DNA from: Cyanobacteria bacterium FACHB-471
GTDB taxonomy: Bacteria; Cyanobacteriota; Cyanobacteriia; Elainellales; Elainellaceae
DNA length: 52,206 bases
NCBI GenBank assembly: GCA_014695345.1
Contig: JACJOC010000096.1
Coordinates: 1 to 52,206, forward strand
Direction of reading: 5' to 3'
This document shows, piece after piece, positions 32,311 to 42,698 of this stretch; position 1 is the first letter of the stretch; every line of letters starts with the position of its first letter. The notes below the pieces were generated by a model, which made no database searches, had not been told where the DNA came from, and saw only the letters and a program-made list of their open reading frames with translations. The translations under genes and the position numbers were made by a program.

Positions 32311-35013
32311 ATGTTGAGCAAAATGCGTCACACCTCCCCCTATGCTGTCGCGGTGCTGTCAGTTGTTGTGGCGACTGTTCTAACCCAGCTACTCTACTCC
32401 CTGATTGCCCCGGTATCATTTAGCTTATTCTACGCAGCGATCGCCATCAGCACCTGGATCGGTGGCACCAAACCGGGATTACTCGCAACATTGCTCTCCC
32501 TGCTCTCAAGCGACTACTTCTTTCTCCCTTCAGCCTCTTCGCTCCCAATCACTGACCCAGCTAGACTGCTGCGATTAAGTTTGATTGCCATTGTTTCATT
32601 TCTGATTAATTACCTAATTTCAGAATTGAGGAATGCTCGGCATCAGATTCAGCAGATCAGCGATCGCCGCCTGCAAGAAAGGAAAGAGCAACTGCGACTT
32701 GCGATGCACGCTGCCCGCATGGGGATGTGGAACTGGAATTTAATCACCGGAGAGATTACCTGGAGCCCAGAACATGAGCAACTGTTGAATTTTGCTCCCA
32801 ATACATTTGATGGTCGGTTTGAAACATTTGAGGCTTGCGTACATCCACACGATCGAGAAAAGCTAAATCAAGCCGTTCAAACTGCCATTCAAGAGCACAG
32901 TATCTATAAACATGAGTATCGTATCTTTTGGAGAGATGGCAGCGTTCATTGGGTTGAAGGCAGAGGGCAAGCCTTTTATGACAAAACGGATAAGCCAGTT
33001 CGCATGAGCGGAACGTTAATGGATGTTGACGATCGCAAACGGTTAGAGCTTGCATTAAAGCAAAGCGAACAACAATTTCGGGCGATTTTTGAAGCCGAGC
33101 CGGAATGCGTCAAGGTAATTACGGCTGACGGAATTTTGCAAAACATGAATCCCGCCGGACTTGCAATGATTGAGGCTGATAGCTTAGAACAAGTGTTGGG
33201 TCAGTGCATCTGCCCCCTAATTGAACTCGCTCAGCAGCAAGCGTTTCTAGAATTCACGCAACAAGTCGCCCGGGGAAAGACTACGACCCTTGAGTTTGAA
33301 ATCACTGGATTAAAGGGAACTCGACGGTGGTTAGAGTCTCATGCAGTACCCCTACACACCTCTAATGAAACAAGCTCCCTGGTTTTAGCAGTGACCCGAG
33401 ATGTGACTGAGCGCAAACAGGCAGAAGCAGCCGTGAAACAGCTAAATGCAGAATTAGAACGACGGGTAGCTGAGCGAACCGCTGAACTTCAAAGAACGAG
33501 CAACCTTTTGAATAACTTTTTTAATGCAGCATCTTCAGCAGCGATTGGGCTATGCATTCACGATCAAGGTCTGCGCTTTATCCAAATCAACGAAGCCCTT
33601 GCAGCAATTGATGGACACTCGGTAGAGGCTCACCTTGGTAAGACAGCCACAGAATTACTACCAGAACTGGCTCCTGTTGTAACCCCTCTGCACCAGCAGG
33701 TTCTCACGACAGGACAGCCAATTCTCGACATGGAGATTGCCACAGCCGTGCCAAGCCAGCCCGAAGTAATCCGGCACTGGTTGGCATCCTACTTTCCGAT
33801 TTTGGATGACAACAGTCAGACTCAAACGGTCGGAGTAGGAGTAATTGTGACTGAAATTAGCGATCGCAAACGAGCCGAAGCCATTCTGGTAGAAGCCGAT
33901 CGACGCTGGCACTTTCTTTTAGACAATGTGCAGCTAATAGTTGTTGGCTTAGATCAGGATGGCAACGTCGAGTACATCAATCCCTTCTTTCTAAAGCTAA
34001 CCGGATATACAAAAGAGGAAGTGTTAGGGAAATACTGGTTTAACCACTTCCTTCCTTCGAGCCAAAAATCCACCGTCCAAATTTGTTTCCAGGAAGTGTT
34101 GGAACAAGGTTTTCATCCACACTACCAAAACTCAATCGTAACCAAGCTTGGAGAGGAACGCATGATTGCCTGGAACAATACACTACTGCAAAATGCAGAA
34201 GGGAAATCCATTGGCACGATTAGCATTGGTGAAGATATTACCGAACGCCACAACCTGGACCAGATGAAAGCTGAGTTTATCTCGATCGTCAGCCATGAGC
34301 TGCGAACTCCATTAACCTCGATCAGTGGCGCACTGGAATTACTATCCACAGGTTTAATTCAACCCGAATCAGAGCGAGGAAAGGAAACCCTTAGCATTGC
34401 CGCAGCCGAGACCGATCGCCTCACTCGCCTGGTAAACGATATTTTGGACTTGGAACGGTTAGAATCGGGCAAAATTCGCCTGGAGCAAAAATCGTGGAAT
34501 CTAGCAGAACTGATGAACCGAGCAGCTGACTTTATGCAGCTTGCAGCCACTCAAGCAGCGATTACCTTATCCGTTGAGCCTCTATCAGTCACTTTGCAGG
34601 TTGATGGCGATCGCATTCTCCAAGTCCTGACAAATCTATTGAGTAACGCGGTCAAGTTCTCGCCTGCCCACAGTACAATTTGGCTAACTGCCGAGATCTG
34701 CAAAGAGGCTCAAACCAGTCAGCAAGCAGAAACAAATCAGCAAGCAAAACAGCCACTACAAACTTTCCCACCCTATATCCTGATTACGGTTCGTGACCAG
34801 GGACGCGGCATTCCTACCAATAAACTAGAGAGCATCTTTGAGCGATTCCAGCAGGTCGATGCCTCAGACTCTCGCAAGAAAGGCGGAACCGGGTTAGGAC
34901 TAGCCATCTGCCGAAGTATTGTGCAGCAGCATGGGGGAGACATTTGGGCCACGAGTAGCTTAGATCAAGGAAGCAGCCTTCACTTTACGTTACCTTCTTC
35001 AGCAGAAAACTAG
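32311..35013 (+). CDS. Membrane multi-PAS sensor histidine kinase (DUF4118 N-terminus)
   Basis: 900 residues. The N-terminal 105 residues form a KdpD-like DUF4118 region with four membrane helices (AVAVLSVVVATVLTQLLYSL, FSLFYAAIAISTWIGG and two more). Next are four PAS/PAC modules (about 125-245, 245-370, 395-525, 525-645) with linking coiled coils such as LNAELERRVAERTAELQR. Then come HisKA (His662 in VSHELRTPLTSISG) and HATPase (VLTNLLSNAVKFSP, VRDQGRGIP, GTGLGLAICRSIVQQHGG). It has no receiver of its own, but a single-receiver gene follows 7 bases after its stop, which is very likely its phosphate acceptor. The stimulus is unknown. Confidence 0.92.
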   Translation: MLSKMRHTSPYAVAVLSVVVATVLTQLLYSLIAPVSFSLFYAAIAISTWIGGTKPGLLATLLSLLSSDYFFLPSASSLPITDPARLLRLSLIAIVSFLINYLISELRNARHQIQQISDRRLQERKEQLRLAMHAARMGMWNWNLITGEITWSPEHEQLLNFAPNTFDGRFETFEACVHPHDREKLNQAVQTAIQEHSIYKHEYRIFWRDGSVHWVEGRGQAFYDKTDKPVRMSGTLMDVDDRKRLELALKQSEQQFRAIFEAEPECVKVITADGILQNMNPAGLAMIEADSLEQVLGQCICPLIELAQQQAFLEFTQQVARGKTTTLEFEITGLKGTRRWLESHAVPLHTSNETSSLVLAVTRDVTERKQAEAAVKQLNAELERRVAERTAELQRTSNLLNNFFNAASSAAIGLCIHDQGLRFIQINEALAAIDGHSVEAHLGKTATELLPELAPVVTPLHQQVLTTGQPILDMEIATAVPSQPEVIRHWLASYFPILDDNSQTQTVGVGVIVTEISDRKRAEAILVEADRRWHFLLDNVQLIVVGLDQDGNVEYINPFFLKLTGYTKEEVLGKYWFNHFLPSSQKSTVQICFQEVLEQGFHPHYQNSIVTKLGEERMIAWNNTLLQNAEGKSIGTISIGEDITERHNLDQMKAEFISIVSHELRTPLTSISGALELLSTGLIQPESERGKETLSIAAAETDRLTRLVNDILDLERLESGKIRLEQKSWNLAELMNRAADFMQLAATQAAITLSVEPLSVTLQVDGDRILQVLTNLLSNAVKFSPAHSTIWLTAEICKEAQTSQQAETNQQAKQPLQTFPPYILITVRDQGRGIPTNKLESIFERFQQVDASDSRKKGGTGLGLAICRSIVQQHGGDIWATSSLDQGSSLHFTLPSSAEN

Positions 35014-35020
35014 AGAAGCC

Positions 35021-35398
35021 ATGCCAAAACGGATTCTGCTCATTGACGACGAAGACGGAGCACGGCGAATTATCCAATTCAGCTTAGAAGCGGCGGCTGG
35101 GTGGGAGGTGTTAACCGCAGCTTCTGGAGCTGAGGGATTGAACCTAGCTGAGGCAGAACCATTCGACGCAATTCTACTGGATGTGATGATGCCCGATCTA
35201 GATGGAGCCGCCACCTTTCAAAGATTGCAGGAGAATCCAGAAACGCGATCAATTCCAGTTATTATGCTGACCGCCAAGGCAAATCCCGCAGAACATCAAC
35301 CCCTGGTAGAACTGGGCATTGCAGGAATTATTACTAAACCATTCAAGATACCAGCCCTGATTGCCCAAATTCGAGCAATCCTGAATTGGCAAGAATAG
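35021..35398 (+). CDS. Single-domain response regulator
   Basis: This 125-residue stand-alone receiver (CheY-like) has the acidic pair DDED near the N-terminus (ILLIDDEDGARRI), phospho-acceptor Asp54 in ILLDVMMPDLDG, Thr in MLTAKAN and Lys in ITKPFK. It is the fourth gene of the unit and lies 7 bases after the multi-PAS kinase. With no output domain it works by protein interaction or as a phosphate sink/relay. It ends the compact part of the signalling island; a repeat element follows. Confidence 0.93.
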   Translation: MPKRILLIDDEDGARRIIQFSLEAAAGWEVLTAASGAEGLNLAEAEPFDAILLDVMMPDLDGAATFQRLQENPETRSIPVIMLTAKANPAEHQPLVELGIAGIITKPFKIPALIAQIRAILNWQE

Positions 35399-35454
35399 AT
35401 AAGGTTTGGGACACTGTCACAAAATTTTCACACTCTCGATTTAGCTTCAAATCA

Positions 35455-35569
35455 TCGGCATTGCACATTTAACGAATGATGTCGTAGGGGCACGGCAATG
35501 CCGTGCCCCTACAGCGGGCAATTCGGATATTAGGAATTTCCGCATCATTCTCAATTTGTGCAATACCAA
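35455..35569. repeat. GGGGCACGGC palindromic element with imperfect terminal inverted repeats
   Basis: The central hairpin GTAGGGGCACGGC...GCCGTGCCCCTAC is at 35484-35512. The outer ends, TCGGCATTGCACATTT (35455 on) and, inverted, TTGGTATTGCACAAAT (to 35569), are related over about 27 bases, each followed by AATGATG. A palindrome inside related end repeats is MITE-like, and the core is shared with the 20121, 22317 and 50752 copies. Confidence 0.7.
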
Positions 35570-35746
35570 ATTATCGATCTGATAATCCAATGTCATAGCA
35601 ATCCTGTGCCTCAATTTCTTGCTTCAAAGGCAGTTCCCATAAGCCCTAACCAATCCCAACAGGTTGTATTACCTGCCTGTACAGATTGCATGAGAGCTGT
35701 CTGTTTAGTTCACTCACCTTCTCGTTCTAGTGAAGGAATTCCAAAA

Positions 35747-36163
35747 ATGGCGAGACAGCCCCAAAACTACAGTGCGTTTCAAGGCGTTGCTGTTGAAGTA
35801 TTCAAAACTCAAAACCTAGCGGCAATCCGATCGCTGAAGAAGTTTCTGACTGCTCTACCCAGTCCCAGCTACATCCGAGATGCCTTGCTACAAGCGATCT
35901 ACGAATTAGCCGAACAAGATCCAGAAGCCTGTCGCTGGATCTTGCATCATCACCAACATCTAGAACCGGAACTCAATTTAATGGAAGTTGCGCGATTTAT
36001 CGTAACGGAAAGATTACAAAGCCAAGGATTGATATTTACTCAAGATTTTAACTTTACAGTGAATGGAACACTGGAAGCAGGGGAACCCATCAAGGCTGCA
36101 TTGCTAGAAGACGCTTCGATAGGCGATCGCCTGCTAATTGAGGAAGTTCTCTTTATTTGTTAA
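35747..36163 (+). CDS. Uncharacterised 138-residue protein in the signalling island
   Basis: The frame opens at 35558, but the ATG at 35747 (MARQPQNYSAF) has GAAGGA about 9 bases before it and gives a globular 138-residue protein. It is soluble and mostly helical in the first two thirds (VFKTQNLAAIRSLKKFLTAL, LLQAIYELAEQDPEACRW), then a helix plus likely beta end (FNFTVNGTLEAGEPIKAALL). I recognise no family. It sits between a response regulator and a GAF kinase in an otherwise pure signalling run, so a modulating or adaptor role is reasonable but unproven. Confidence 0.65.
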   Translation: MARQPQNYSAFQGVAVEVFKTQNLAAIRSLKKFLTALPSPSYIRDALLQAIYELAEQDPEACRWILHHHQHLEPELNLMEVARFIVTERLQSQGLIFTQDFNFTVNGTLEAGEPIKAALLEDASIGDRLLIEEVLFIC

Positions 36164-36298
36164 GTAGCTGTGTCTAGATGCTTTGAAGCATCAACACTAT
36201 TTACTGACGCTTTACTGATGATTGCTTGTGTCCACACTTCTTTCAAACTTCCAATCCTTTCATTAGTTCCAATCTCCTTCACATCTCCTCACCTGTTA

Positions 36299-37666
36299 AT
36301 GGATAGCAAGATGCTAACATCCCTGCCAGAATCACTTCCTGAAATTTGCTCACAGTTCTTGTCTAGTCTGAGCTCAACCGATGTTGATTTAAAGGCACAG
36401 ATGCAGGGTTGTGTTGTACAGCTTCAACAAGCATTAGAGATCGAACAAACACTATCTCGCATCAGCGAGACAGTACGAGCTTCGCTGGATGAAACCTTCA
36501 GCTTAAACGCTGTCGTGCAAGAGCTAGCTCTAGAATTAGAGGCAGACTGCTACATTGTCTTACGAACAGATACTGATCAACAAAGATTGATCTCTAGTTC
36601 CTCGTCCCAAGCCCCTACTTCTAGCTTTCAAACTAAAGTTCTCTCGTTAGATCACGATCCGGAAATTAATCATTGTCTTCGAGCAACAGATTATCTTCAG
36701 TTCTGTTTCAACACAAATTTGCCTGAAGAAAAGTTCACACTGTTTGCCTGCTCAATTAACCATAATGATGAAAACCTGGGAAACCTATGGGTGATTCAAG
36801 CAACATCTAAAACATTGACAGAACTTGAAATCCATTTGCTGCAAAAAGTTGCGAAGCAATGTGCGATCGCCATCCAGCAATCACGCCTTTACCAGGCAGC
36901 CCAAAGCCAAGTGGAAGAGCTAAAGCAACTCAATGAGGTAAAAGACAACTTTTTGAACCAGGCGATTCATGACTTGCGATCGCCTCTTGCCAATATGCAA
37001 TTAGCAATCCACATGTTGGAGCATCAACTAGCGGCAGGAAGATCTGATAGCGGTGATACTTCGCAACAAAATCCTGCTTACATCAAAACGCTGACTCATT
37101 TAAAGATTCTGCAAACCGAGTGCGAACGAGAACTTACCCTGGTCAACAACTTGCTAGAATTACAGCGATTAGAGTCTGGACTAGCGTCTGAAAAGCAATC
37201 CTTAGATCTGGTAGATGCAATTGATTTAAGGGATTGGCTGATAGATTTGATCCGCCCGTTTGAAGACCGCATTCAGCAACGGCAAATCACGCTAGAACTT
37301 CAAATCGCGCCTTGCCTTCCAACAATAGTATCTGACTCAGACACCCTGCACCGTGTGCTGTCCGAGCTTTTACACAACGCCTGCAAATACACACCACCTC
37401 ATGAAACTATCTCAATCCATGCTCGATCGAGTTCAGAATGTGTGCAAATTGAAATTAGCAACTCCGGAGTTGAAATTCCGGTCGAAGAACAGCTTCGGAT
37501 TTTTGATAAGTTTTATCGCATTCCCAGTAGCGATCGCTGGAAACAAGGCGGTACAGGACTGGGGTTAACCTTAGTCAAAGAAATGCTTGTTCATCTACGC
37601 GGCTCTATTTATATCGAAAGTGGGAGTGGACAAACCTGCTTTACGATACAACTACCGCTGAGATGA
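36299..37666 (+). CDS. GAF-domain sensor histidine kinase
   Basis: The frame opens at a GTG at 36170, but the first 43 residues look like non-coding translation. The ATG at 36299 (MDSKMLTSLPES) gives 455 residues. A GAF domain occupies about 45-205, then a coiled coil, HisKA with His224 in AIHDLRSPLANMQLAI, and HATPase (LSELLHNACKYTPP, EISNSGVEIPVEEQ, GGTGLGLTLVKEML). No membrane helix and no receiver. Its partner is not fused; the nearest receivers are at 35021 and 30760. The GAF lacks a visible bilin-attachment Cys motif, so its ligand is unknown. Confidence 0.88.
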   Translation: MDSKMLTSLPESLPEICSQFLSSLSSTDVDLKAQMQGCVVQLQQALEIEQTLSRISETVRASLDETFSLNAVVQELALELEADCYIVLRTDTDQQRLISSSSSQAPTSSFQTKVLSLDHDPEINHCLRATDYLQFCFNTNLPEEKFTLFACSINHNDENLGNLWVIQATSKTLTELEIHLLQKVAKQCAIAIQQSRLYQAAQSQVEELKQLNEVKDNFLNQAIHDLRSPLANMQLAIHMLEHQLAAGRSDSGDTSQQNPAYIKTLTHLKILQTECERELTLVNNLLELQRLESGLASEKQSLDLVDAIDLRDWLIDLIRPFEDRIQQRQITLELQIAPCLPTIVSDSDTLHRVLSELLHNACKYTPPHETISIHARSSSECVQIEISNSGVEIPVEEQLRIFDKFYRIPSSDRWKQGGTGLGLTLVKEMLVHLRGSIYIESGSGQTCFTIQLPLR

Positions 37667-37739
37667 TTGCTTCCATACCTCATCAGCCGTACGTAGCCTG
37701 TCCATAGCGCAACCCACAGAGTAATCAGGAATCAGAAAA

Positions 37740-40700
37740 ATGTGTGTTCCAGTAGTTGAGCATGAGCCCGCAAGGCTCAACGCCCTTTATCAATACCAAG
37801 TTCTTGACACTGAGCCTGAACCTGAATTTGATAATTTGACTCAACTAGCGGCCGACATTTGTAGTACTCCAATTGCTCTAATCAGTCTAATTGATCAAAA
37901 CCGTCAGTGGTTCAAGTCAAAAGTAGGGCTAGCCGTATCAGAAACCCATCGCGACATCGCTTTTTGTACCTACGCAATTCTGCAATCAGACCCATTCATT
38001 ATCAAGAATGCTGCTTTAGACCCAAGATTTGCTACAAACTCGTTAGTCACGGGTGCGCCTCATATTCGATTTTACGCGGGCTTTCCTCTGGTGACGCCAG
38101 CAGGCTATCGAATTGGAACGCTGTGTGTGATTGACCGGGTGTCCCGTCAACTCTTAGCAGGGCAAATCAAAGCCGTGCAAGCCCTCAGCCGTCACGTTAT
38201 GAGCCAACTAGAACTGCGGCGTAGTTATGCAGCAATCAAAGATGCAAGCGATCGGGATCTGAACAAGAGCAAAACATCTGAGAGGGCACTGCAAAGATCT
38301 CTGAAAGAGCTAGCAGACATTAAGTTTTCACTTGACCAATCTTCAATTGTTGCTATTACTGATGCTAAAGGAACGATTACCTACGTCAACGATAAGTTTT
38401 GTAAGATTTCTCAATATTCCAAAGCGGAACTGATCGGGCGAAATCACCGCGTTATCAACTCTAGCTACCATCCTAAAGCGTTCTTCCAGAAGATGTGGAG
38501 CACTATTGCTCAAGGACAAGTTTGGCGAGGTGAGATTAAAAATCGGGCGAAGGACGGTACATATTACTGGGTTGATACTACTATTGTTCCATTTCTGAAC
38601 GGCGAGGGTAAACCTTACCAGTACGTTGCAATTCGCAACGATATCACCGAGCGAAAGCAGCTAGAAGAGATGTTAAGACAGCAATCAGAGCGAGAAAGCT
38701 TAGTTGCAGAAATGGCTCAGCGGATTCATCACTCACTTCAGTTTGAAGAAATTCTCAATACCACAGTATCCGAGGTTCGGCATTTTCTTCAGTGCGATCG
38801 CGTGCTGATTTACCAGCTAAAACCTGACGGTAGTGGCTATGTGGTAGTAGAGTCGGTCGGTTCGAAGTGGCACCCCATTACGGGTACGCTGGTTTACGAT
38901 CGCCACTTTGCCGAAACATACATTCATCTTTATCAACAGGGACGAGTCCAGGCGGTTGCAGACATTCACACCGCAAACCTGACCCCCTGTCATCGGGAGT
39001 TGTTAGAAGGATTCCAGGTGCGGGCGAATCTGGCAGTACCGATTGTCAGTGAAGCAAGACTATGGGGATTGCTGGTGGCTCAGCAGTGCAGCGAATCTCG
39101 CCAGTGGCACCTGGATGAGATCGAGTTACTGAAACAATTGGCAACTCAGACGGCGATCGCCATTAACCAATCAGAACTTTACCAGCAAGCCCAGGATGAA
39201 ATTTCTCACCGCCAGCAAACAGAAATAGCGCTGCGACAGCAGGTTGAACGAGAACATCTCATCAGTGAGATTGCTCAACGGATTCGCCAGTCTTTGGATC
39301 TCGATCAGATTCTCAATACGACTGTCTCAGAGATTCAGCAGTTTCTACAAGCTGATCGGGTTTTGACCTATCGAGTTCATCCAAATGGCACCGGATATGT
39401 AACCAACGAAGCAGTTGCTCCTGGATGCACATCGCTGCTCGATCACCCCTTGCCCGAAAAGATTTTTCCCTTAAGCTGTCACCAGATATATCAGCAGGGG
39501 CGGATTCGCGCCATCACTGACATCGAACAGAATGAAATATCCTCTTGCCTAGTCGAAACCCTGCGAGAGTTAGGCGTGAAATCAAAGCTGGTTGTCCCCA
39601 TCCTACACAAAGAAGAACTGTGGGGGCTGATGATCGCTCACCAGTGCAAGCAGTCTCGTGAATGGCAACCCTGGGAAATTGAATTGCTCCAACAGCTCTC
39701 AACTCATGTAGCGATCGCCATTGCTCAGGCTAATCTACTGGGTCAAACTCGGCAACAAGTCGAATATGAAGCGACTCTTAACCGCATTAGTCGCCTGCTT
39801 CACTCCCCCTGTGAGATATCAGAAATTCGACAAACGGTGCTGGATGAAACCGTTCGCGCCTTTGGAGGAATTGGGGGTCGGCTTTACATTACCGCCGACT
39901 CAACGGGACAAGCGGCTCAACTTTACACTTCTGGAGATCAGCCCGCGCTAGTGCAGCTAGAAGAGAGCCATTTTTGGCAACAGGCAATGGGCATTGTCGC
40001 TGGCTCATTGACAGTATCCACAGACTGCTACGAAGCGATCGCCTACAAATTGTCACCTCAATCTCGCCTGGCGGTCACTGCACCTGTTCCTTGCCCGATT
40101 AGTCAGCACAGTCAGTACAACACAGTTTCCCCCAATCACTATCCTTGTAGCATTCACAGTCGTGACCACAATGCTCAATTTCAAGCTTTAGCCCCTGCAT
40201 TTGAAGCCACTTCGATTCGCGCCATTCTAATCGTGCCGCTTCAATATCAACAGCAATATCTTGGGTGTTTAAGCATCTTTCGTCAGGAGATTGGTCCAGA
40301 AATCCTATGGAAGCATTGGTTGGAGCAGAATGAACACGGCAGTCACATACAGGATGCATCCGCGGCGTGGCAGCAAACAATCCCTCAAAGTTGGACTCCA
40401 GAGGAAATTAAGCTGGCTCAAGCTTTGGGAACTCATCTATATATGGCAGTGATGCAAAGGCGGGTAGAAGATACGATACGACATCAAGCCTCCCATGACC
40501 GATTGACTGAGTTGCCTAACCGATTACTGTTTGACGAGCGTCTCACCTTGGCGCTAGAGCATGTTCATCAGTATGAAGAGATGCTAGCGGTTATGTTTCT
40601 AGATCTAGATCGGTTTAAGTCGATTAACGATACATTGGGACACGCCATTGGAGATCAACTATTACAACAGGTGGCACAACGAATCGCCAGATGCCTAAAG

Positions 40701-41885
40701 CAAAGTGACACCATCTCTCGTTGGGGCGGCGATGAATTTACCCTGATCTTGCCCCACCTTTATTCCGCAGAAGATATTACTAAAATTGCTCAAAGAATTC
40801 TCACTGTGCTGGAAGCTCCGTTCCAGTTTGGTCAGCAGGAGTTACACATCACAGCGAGCATCGGGATTGCCCTTGCGCCTTATGACGGTGAAGATGCTGA
40901 GACATTGCTCAAGAACGCAGATACTGCGATGTATCGAGCCAAACAACGAGGCAGAAACAGTTTTGAGCTTTATGCTGCTGATATGAACCTGCGGGCATTA
41001 GATCAGTTGGTATTGGTCAACGACCTTTACAGAGCGTTGGAGCGAGGTGAGTTCCTGTTGCACTATCAGCCCCAAGTCAATTTACAAACCGGACAAATTG
41101 TGGCGCTAGAGGCACTGATTCGCTGGCAGCATCCGCAACGTGGACTCGTTCCTCCCGATCAGTTTATTGCGATCGCCGAAGAAACCGGACAAATCAACGC
41201 CATTGGTGAGTGGGTGTTGCGAACTGCCTGTGCTCAAAATCGAGCGTGGCAACTAGCCGGATTTCCCCCTATTCGGATTGCCGTAAATCTCTCAGGTCGC
41301 CAGTTTCAACGAAATCTTACTCGATTAATCACTCAAGTTTTATCGGACACAGAACTTGATCCACATTATTTAGAAATAGAAATTACTGAAACGATCGCAA
41401 TGCATGATTTGCCATTGACCATCTCAGTCCTTAAAGAATTGCAGGAGATGGGCATCTATATCTCGATCGACGATTTTGGCACGGGCTATTCATCGCTCGC
41501 CACACTAAAGCAGTTTCCACTCCACACGCTTAAGATAGCTCGAGAATTTATCCAAGATTTTGCCACCAGTCCTAAAGATGCAGCGATGATTCAAGCGATC
41601 GTCACCTTAGGACATGGTTTGAATTTGGGAGTGGTTGCCGAAGGGGTAGAAACAGTGGAGCAGTGGAATTTCCTGCAATCGATCGATTGCGATGCTATGC
41701 AGGGCTACTTTTTTAGTCGTCCTTTAGCCCCTAAAGCAGTCACACAGAAAATTGTGCCATTAAAGTCGGTTGACCTGTCTCACGCCTCCTGGACGTGTTA
41801 TGCTAAAGCTGACCTGGACCCATGCGATCACAACGCCCAAACTTTGTCAGGACCGGAAGGTAGCAGCAATACGGGATGCTTGTGA
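37740..41885 (+). CDS. GAF-PAS-GAF-GAF-GAF-GGDEF-EAL protein (c-di-GMP turnover), possible bilin sensor
   Basis: 1381 residues, soluble. Order: GAF1 (20-165), PAS (200-310), GAF2 (325-480), GAF3 (500-665), GAF4 (680-905, with a long insert), GGDEF (925-1090) and EAL (1105-1360). GGDEF residues 996-1000 are intact (WGGDEF), so it can make c-di-GMP. EAL 1124-1126 is intact with DDFGTGYSS and AEGVET, but the usual LKID is LKIA (Ala1267), which may weaken the phosphodiesterase. GAF2 has LTPCHRELL (Cys417-His418) and GAF3 has SSCLVETL (Cys603), both where cyanobacteriochrome GAFs attach a bilin; the second Cys of the DxCF type is missing (YDRHF). Light-controlled c-di-GMP output is possible. Confidence 0.88.
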   Translation: MCVPVVEHEPARLNALYQYQVLDTEPEPEFDNLTQLAADICSTPIALISLIDQNRQWFKSKVGLAVSETHRDIAFCTYAILQSDPFIIKNAALDPRFATNSLVTGAPHIRFYAGFPLVTPAGYRIGTLCVIDRVSRQLLAGQIKAVQALSRHVMSQLELRRSYAAIKDASDRDLNKSKTSERALQRSLKELADIKFSLDQSSIVAITDAKGTITYVNDKFCKISQYSKAELIGRNHRVINSSYHPKAFFQKMWSTIAQGQVWRGEIKNRAKDGTYYWVDTTIVPFLNGEGKPYQYVAIRNDITERKQLEEMLRQQSERESLVAEMAQRIHHSLQFEEILNTTVSEVRHFLQCDRVLIYQLKPDGSGYVVVESVGSKWHPITGTLVYDRHFAETYIHLYQQGRVQAVADIHTANLTPCHRELLEGFQVRANLAVPIVSEARLWGLLVAQQCSESRQWHLDEIELLKQLATQTAIAINQSELYQQAQDEISHRQQTEIALRQQVEREHLISEIAQRIRQSLDLDQILNTTVSEIQQFLQADRVLTYRVHPNGTGYVTNEAVAPGCTSLLDHPLPEKIFPLSCHQIYQQGRIRAITDIEQNEISSCLVETLRELGVKSKLVVPILHKEELWGLMIAHQCKQSREWQPWEIELLQQLSTHVAIAIAQANLLGQTRQQVEYEATLNRISRLLHSPCEISEIRQTVLDETVRAFGGIGGRLYITADSTGQAAQLYTSGDQPALVQLEESHFWQQAMGIVAGSLTVSTDCYEAIAYKLSPQSRLAVTAPVPCPISQHSQYNTVSPNHYPCSIHSRDHNAQFQALAPAFEATSIRAILIVPLQYQQQYLGCLSIFRQEIGPEILWKHWLEQNEHGSHIQDASAAWQQTIPQSWTPEEIKLAQALGTHLYMAVMQRRVEDTIRHQASHDRLTELPNRLLFDERLTLALEHVHQYEEMLAVMFLDLDRFKSINDTLGHAIGDQLLQQVAQRIARCLKQSDTISRWGGDEFTLILPHLYSAEDITKIAQRILTVLEAPFQFGQQELHITASIGIALAPYDGEDAETLLKNADTAMYRAKQRGRNSFELYAADMNLRALDQLVLVNDLYRALERGEFLLHYQPQVNLQTGQIVALEALIRWQHPQRGLVPPDQFIAIAEETGQINAIGEWVLRTACAQNRAWQLAGFPPIRIAVNLSGRQFQRNLTRLITQVLSDTELDPHYLEIEITETIAMHDLPLTISVLKELQEMGIYISIDDFGTGYSSLATLKQFPLHTLKIAREFIQDFATSPKDAAMIQAIVTLGHGLNLGVVAEGVETVEQWNFLQSIDCDAMQGYFFSRPLAPKAVTQKIVPLKSVDLSHASWTCYAKADLDPCDHNAQTLSGPEGSSNTGCL

Positions 41886-42045
41886 TAGGCGTGGTCTCCG
41901 GGTCACTTTTGTTGAGGGGTACTTGAAGAAGCCCTGGGTTTGAGAGACTTTTGTAAAGTCGGGTAGGCAGTTTGGCAGATTTACTCCTATTCTGGAAGCA
42001 TCTCTCTCGATCATTTCCTGTGATATTTAAGGAGTCGCTGTAGCG

Positions 42046-42414
42046 ATGGCTGGTTTTGGAGATTTAGTCCAAAAGGCATTTTACTTAGGGGTTGGGATCG
42101 CCTCCTATGCAGGCGAAAAGGCTGGCATGACGCTAACCGAGTTGCGATCGCAAGCCCAAAAAATTGCTGACGAAATGGTGGCACGCGGCGAAATGACCAC
42201 CGAGGAAGCAAAGCGGCTGGTCGATGAAATGGTGAATCGGGCACAACAGGCTCCAGCAAATCCCCCAACTGATGCTAGACCTGGCGAACCCCGCCGAATC
42301 GAAATTCTCTCTGAAGACGAAGCTCCATCCGAAGCGCCCCCCGAACCAGTTGATGATTTGCGCGATCAGGTCACAAAACTACAGGAAGAACTGCGACGGC
42401 TGAAGCGAGACTAA
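42046..42414 (+). CDS. Phasin-like protein
   Basis: This 122-residue protein has an N-terminal short hydrophobic helix (FGDLVQKAFYLGVGIASYAG), a helical part with LRSQAQKIADEMVARGEMTTEEAKRL cut by a proline linker (APANPPTDARPG), and a C-terminal coiled coil (LRDQVTKLQEELRRLKRD). The pattern fits cyanobacterial phasin-family proteins, which coat or regulate PHB granules. PHB synthase (phaE/phaC) is not in the window. Some relatives are simply coiled-coil proteins, so the granule role is inferred from family. Confidence 0.78.
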   Translation: MAGFGDLVQKAFYLGVGIASYAGEKAGMTLTELRSQAQKIADEMVARGEMTTEEAKRLVDEMVNRAQQAPANPPTDARPGEPRRIEILSEDEAPSEAPPEPVDDLRDQVTKLQEELRRLKRD

Positions 42415-42471
42415 GGGAAAAATAAAGGGCGAAGGATGAGCAGTGGTCGTAGTAGCGTGTCAAGCTTAGAA

Positions 42472-42559
42472 TGTTGGGTTACACTGCGCGCTTCACCCAA
42501 CCTACACAACCTGTAGATAGCAGAACTGTAGGTTGGGTAGAGCAGGGCGGAACCCAACA
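42472..42559. repeat. TGTTGGGTT palindromic repeat
   Basis: Outer arms TGTTGGGTT (42472-42480) and AACCCAACA (42551-42559), and inner arms ACCCAACCTACA (42495-42506) / TGTAGGTTGGGT (42527-42538), form a two-stage hairpin. It is the TTGGGTT...ACCCAACCTACA family frequent in cyanobacterial intergenic DNA. Most of the 284 bases between the phasin and the Cys-rich gene are this element. Confidence 0.75.
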
Positions 42560-42698
42560 AATCCTCAGGGATAAAGCTTTTACAGGGTGGGCTACTAGCG
42601 TTTCAAGATCAAGAATTTGGCTTCTGTAGGGTGAGCAATGTCCACCTCATCTACACATCAGGGCTAGAAGTTCAGTTGCAGCTTAGGTTTGGGAAATT

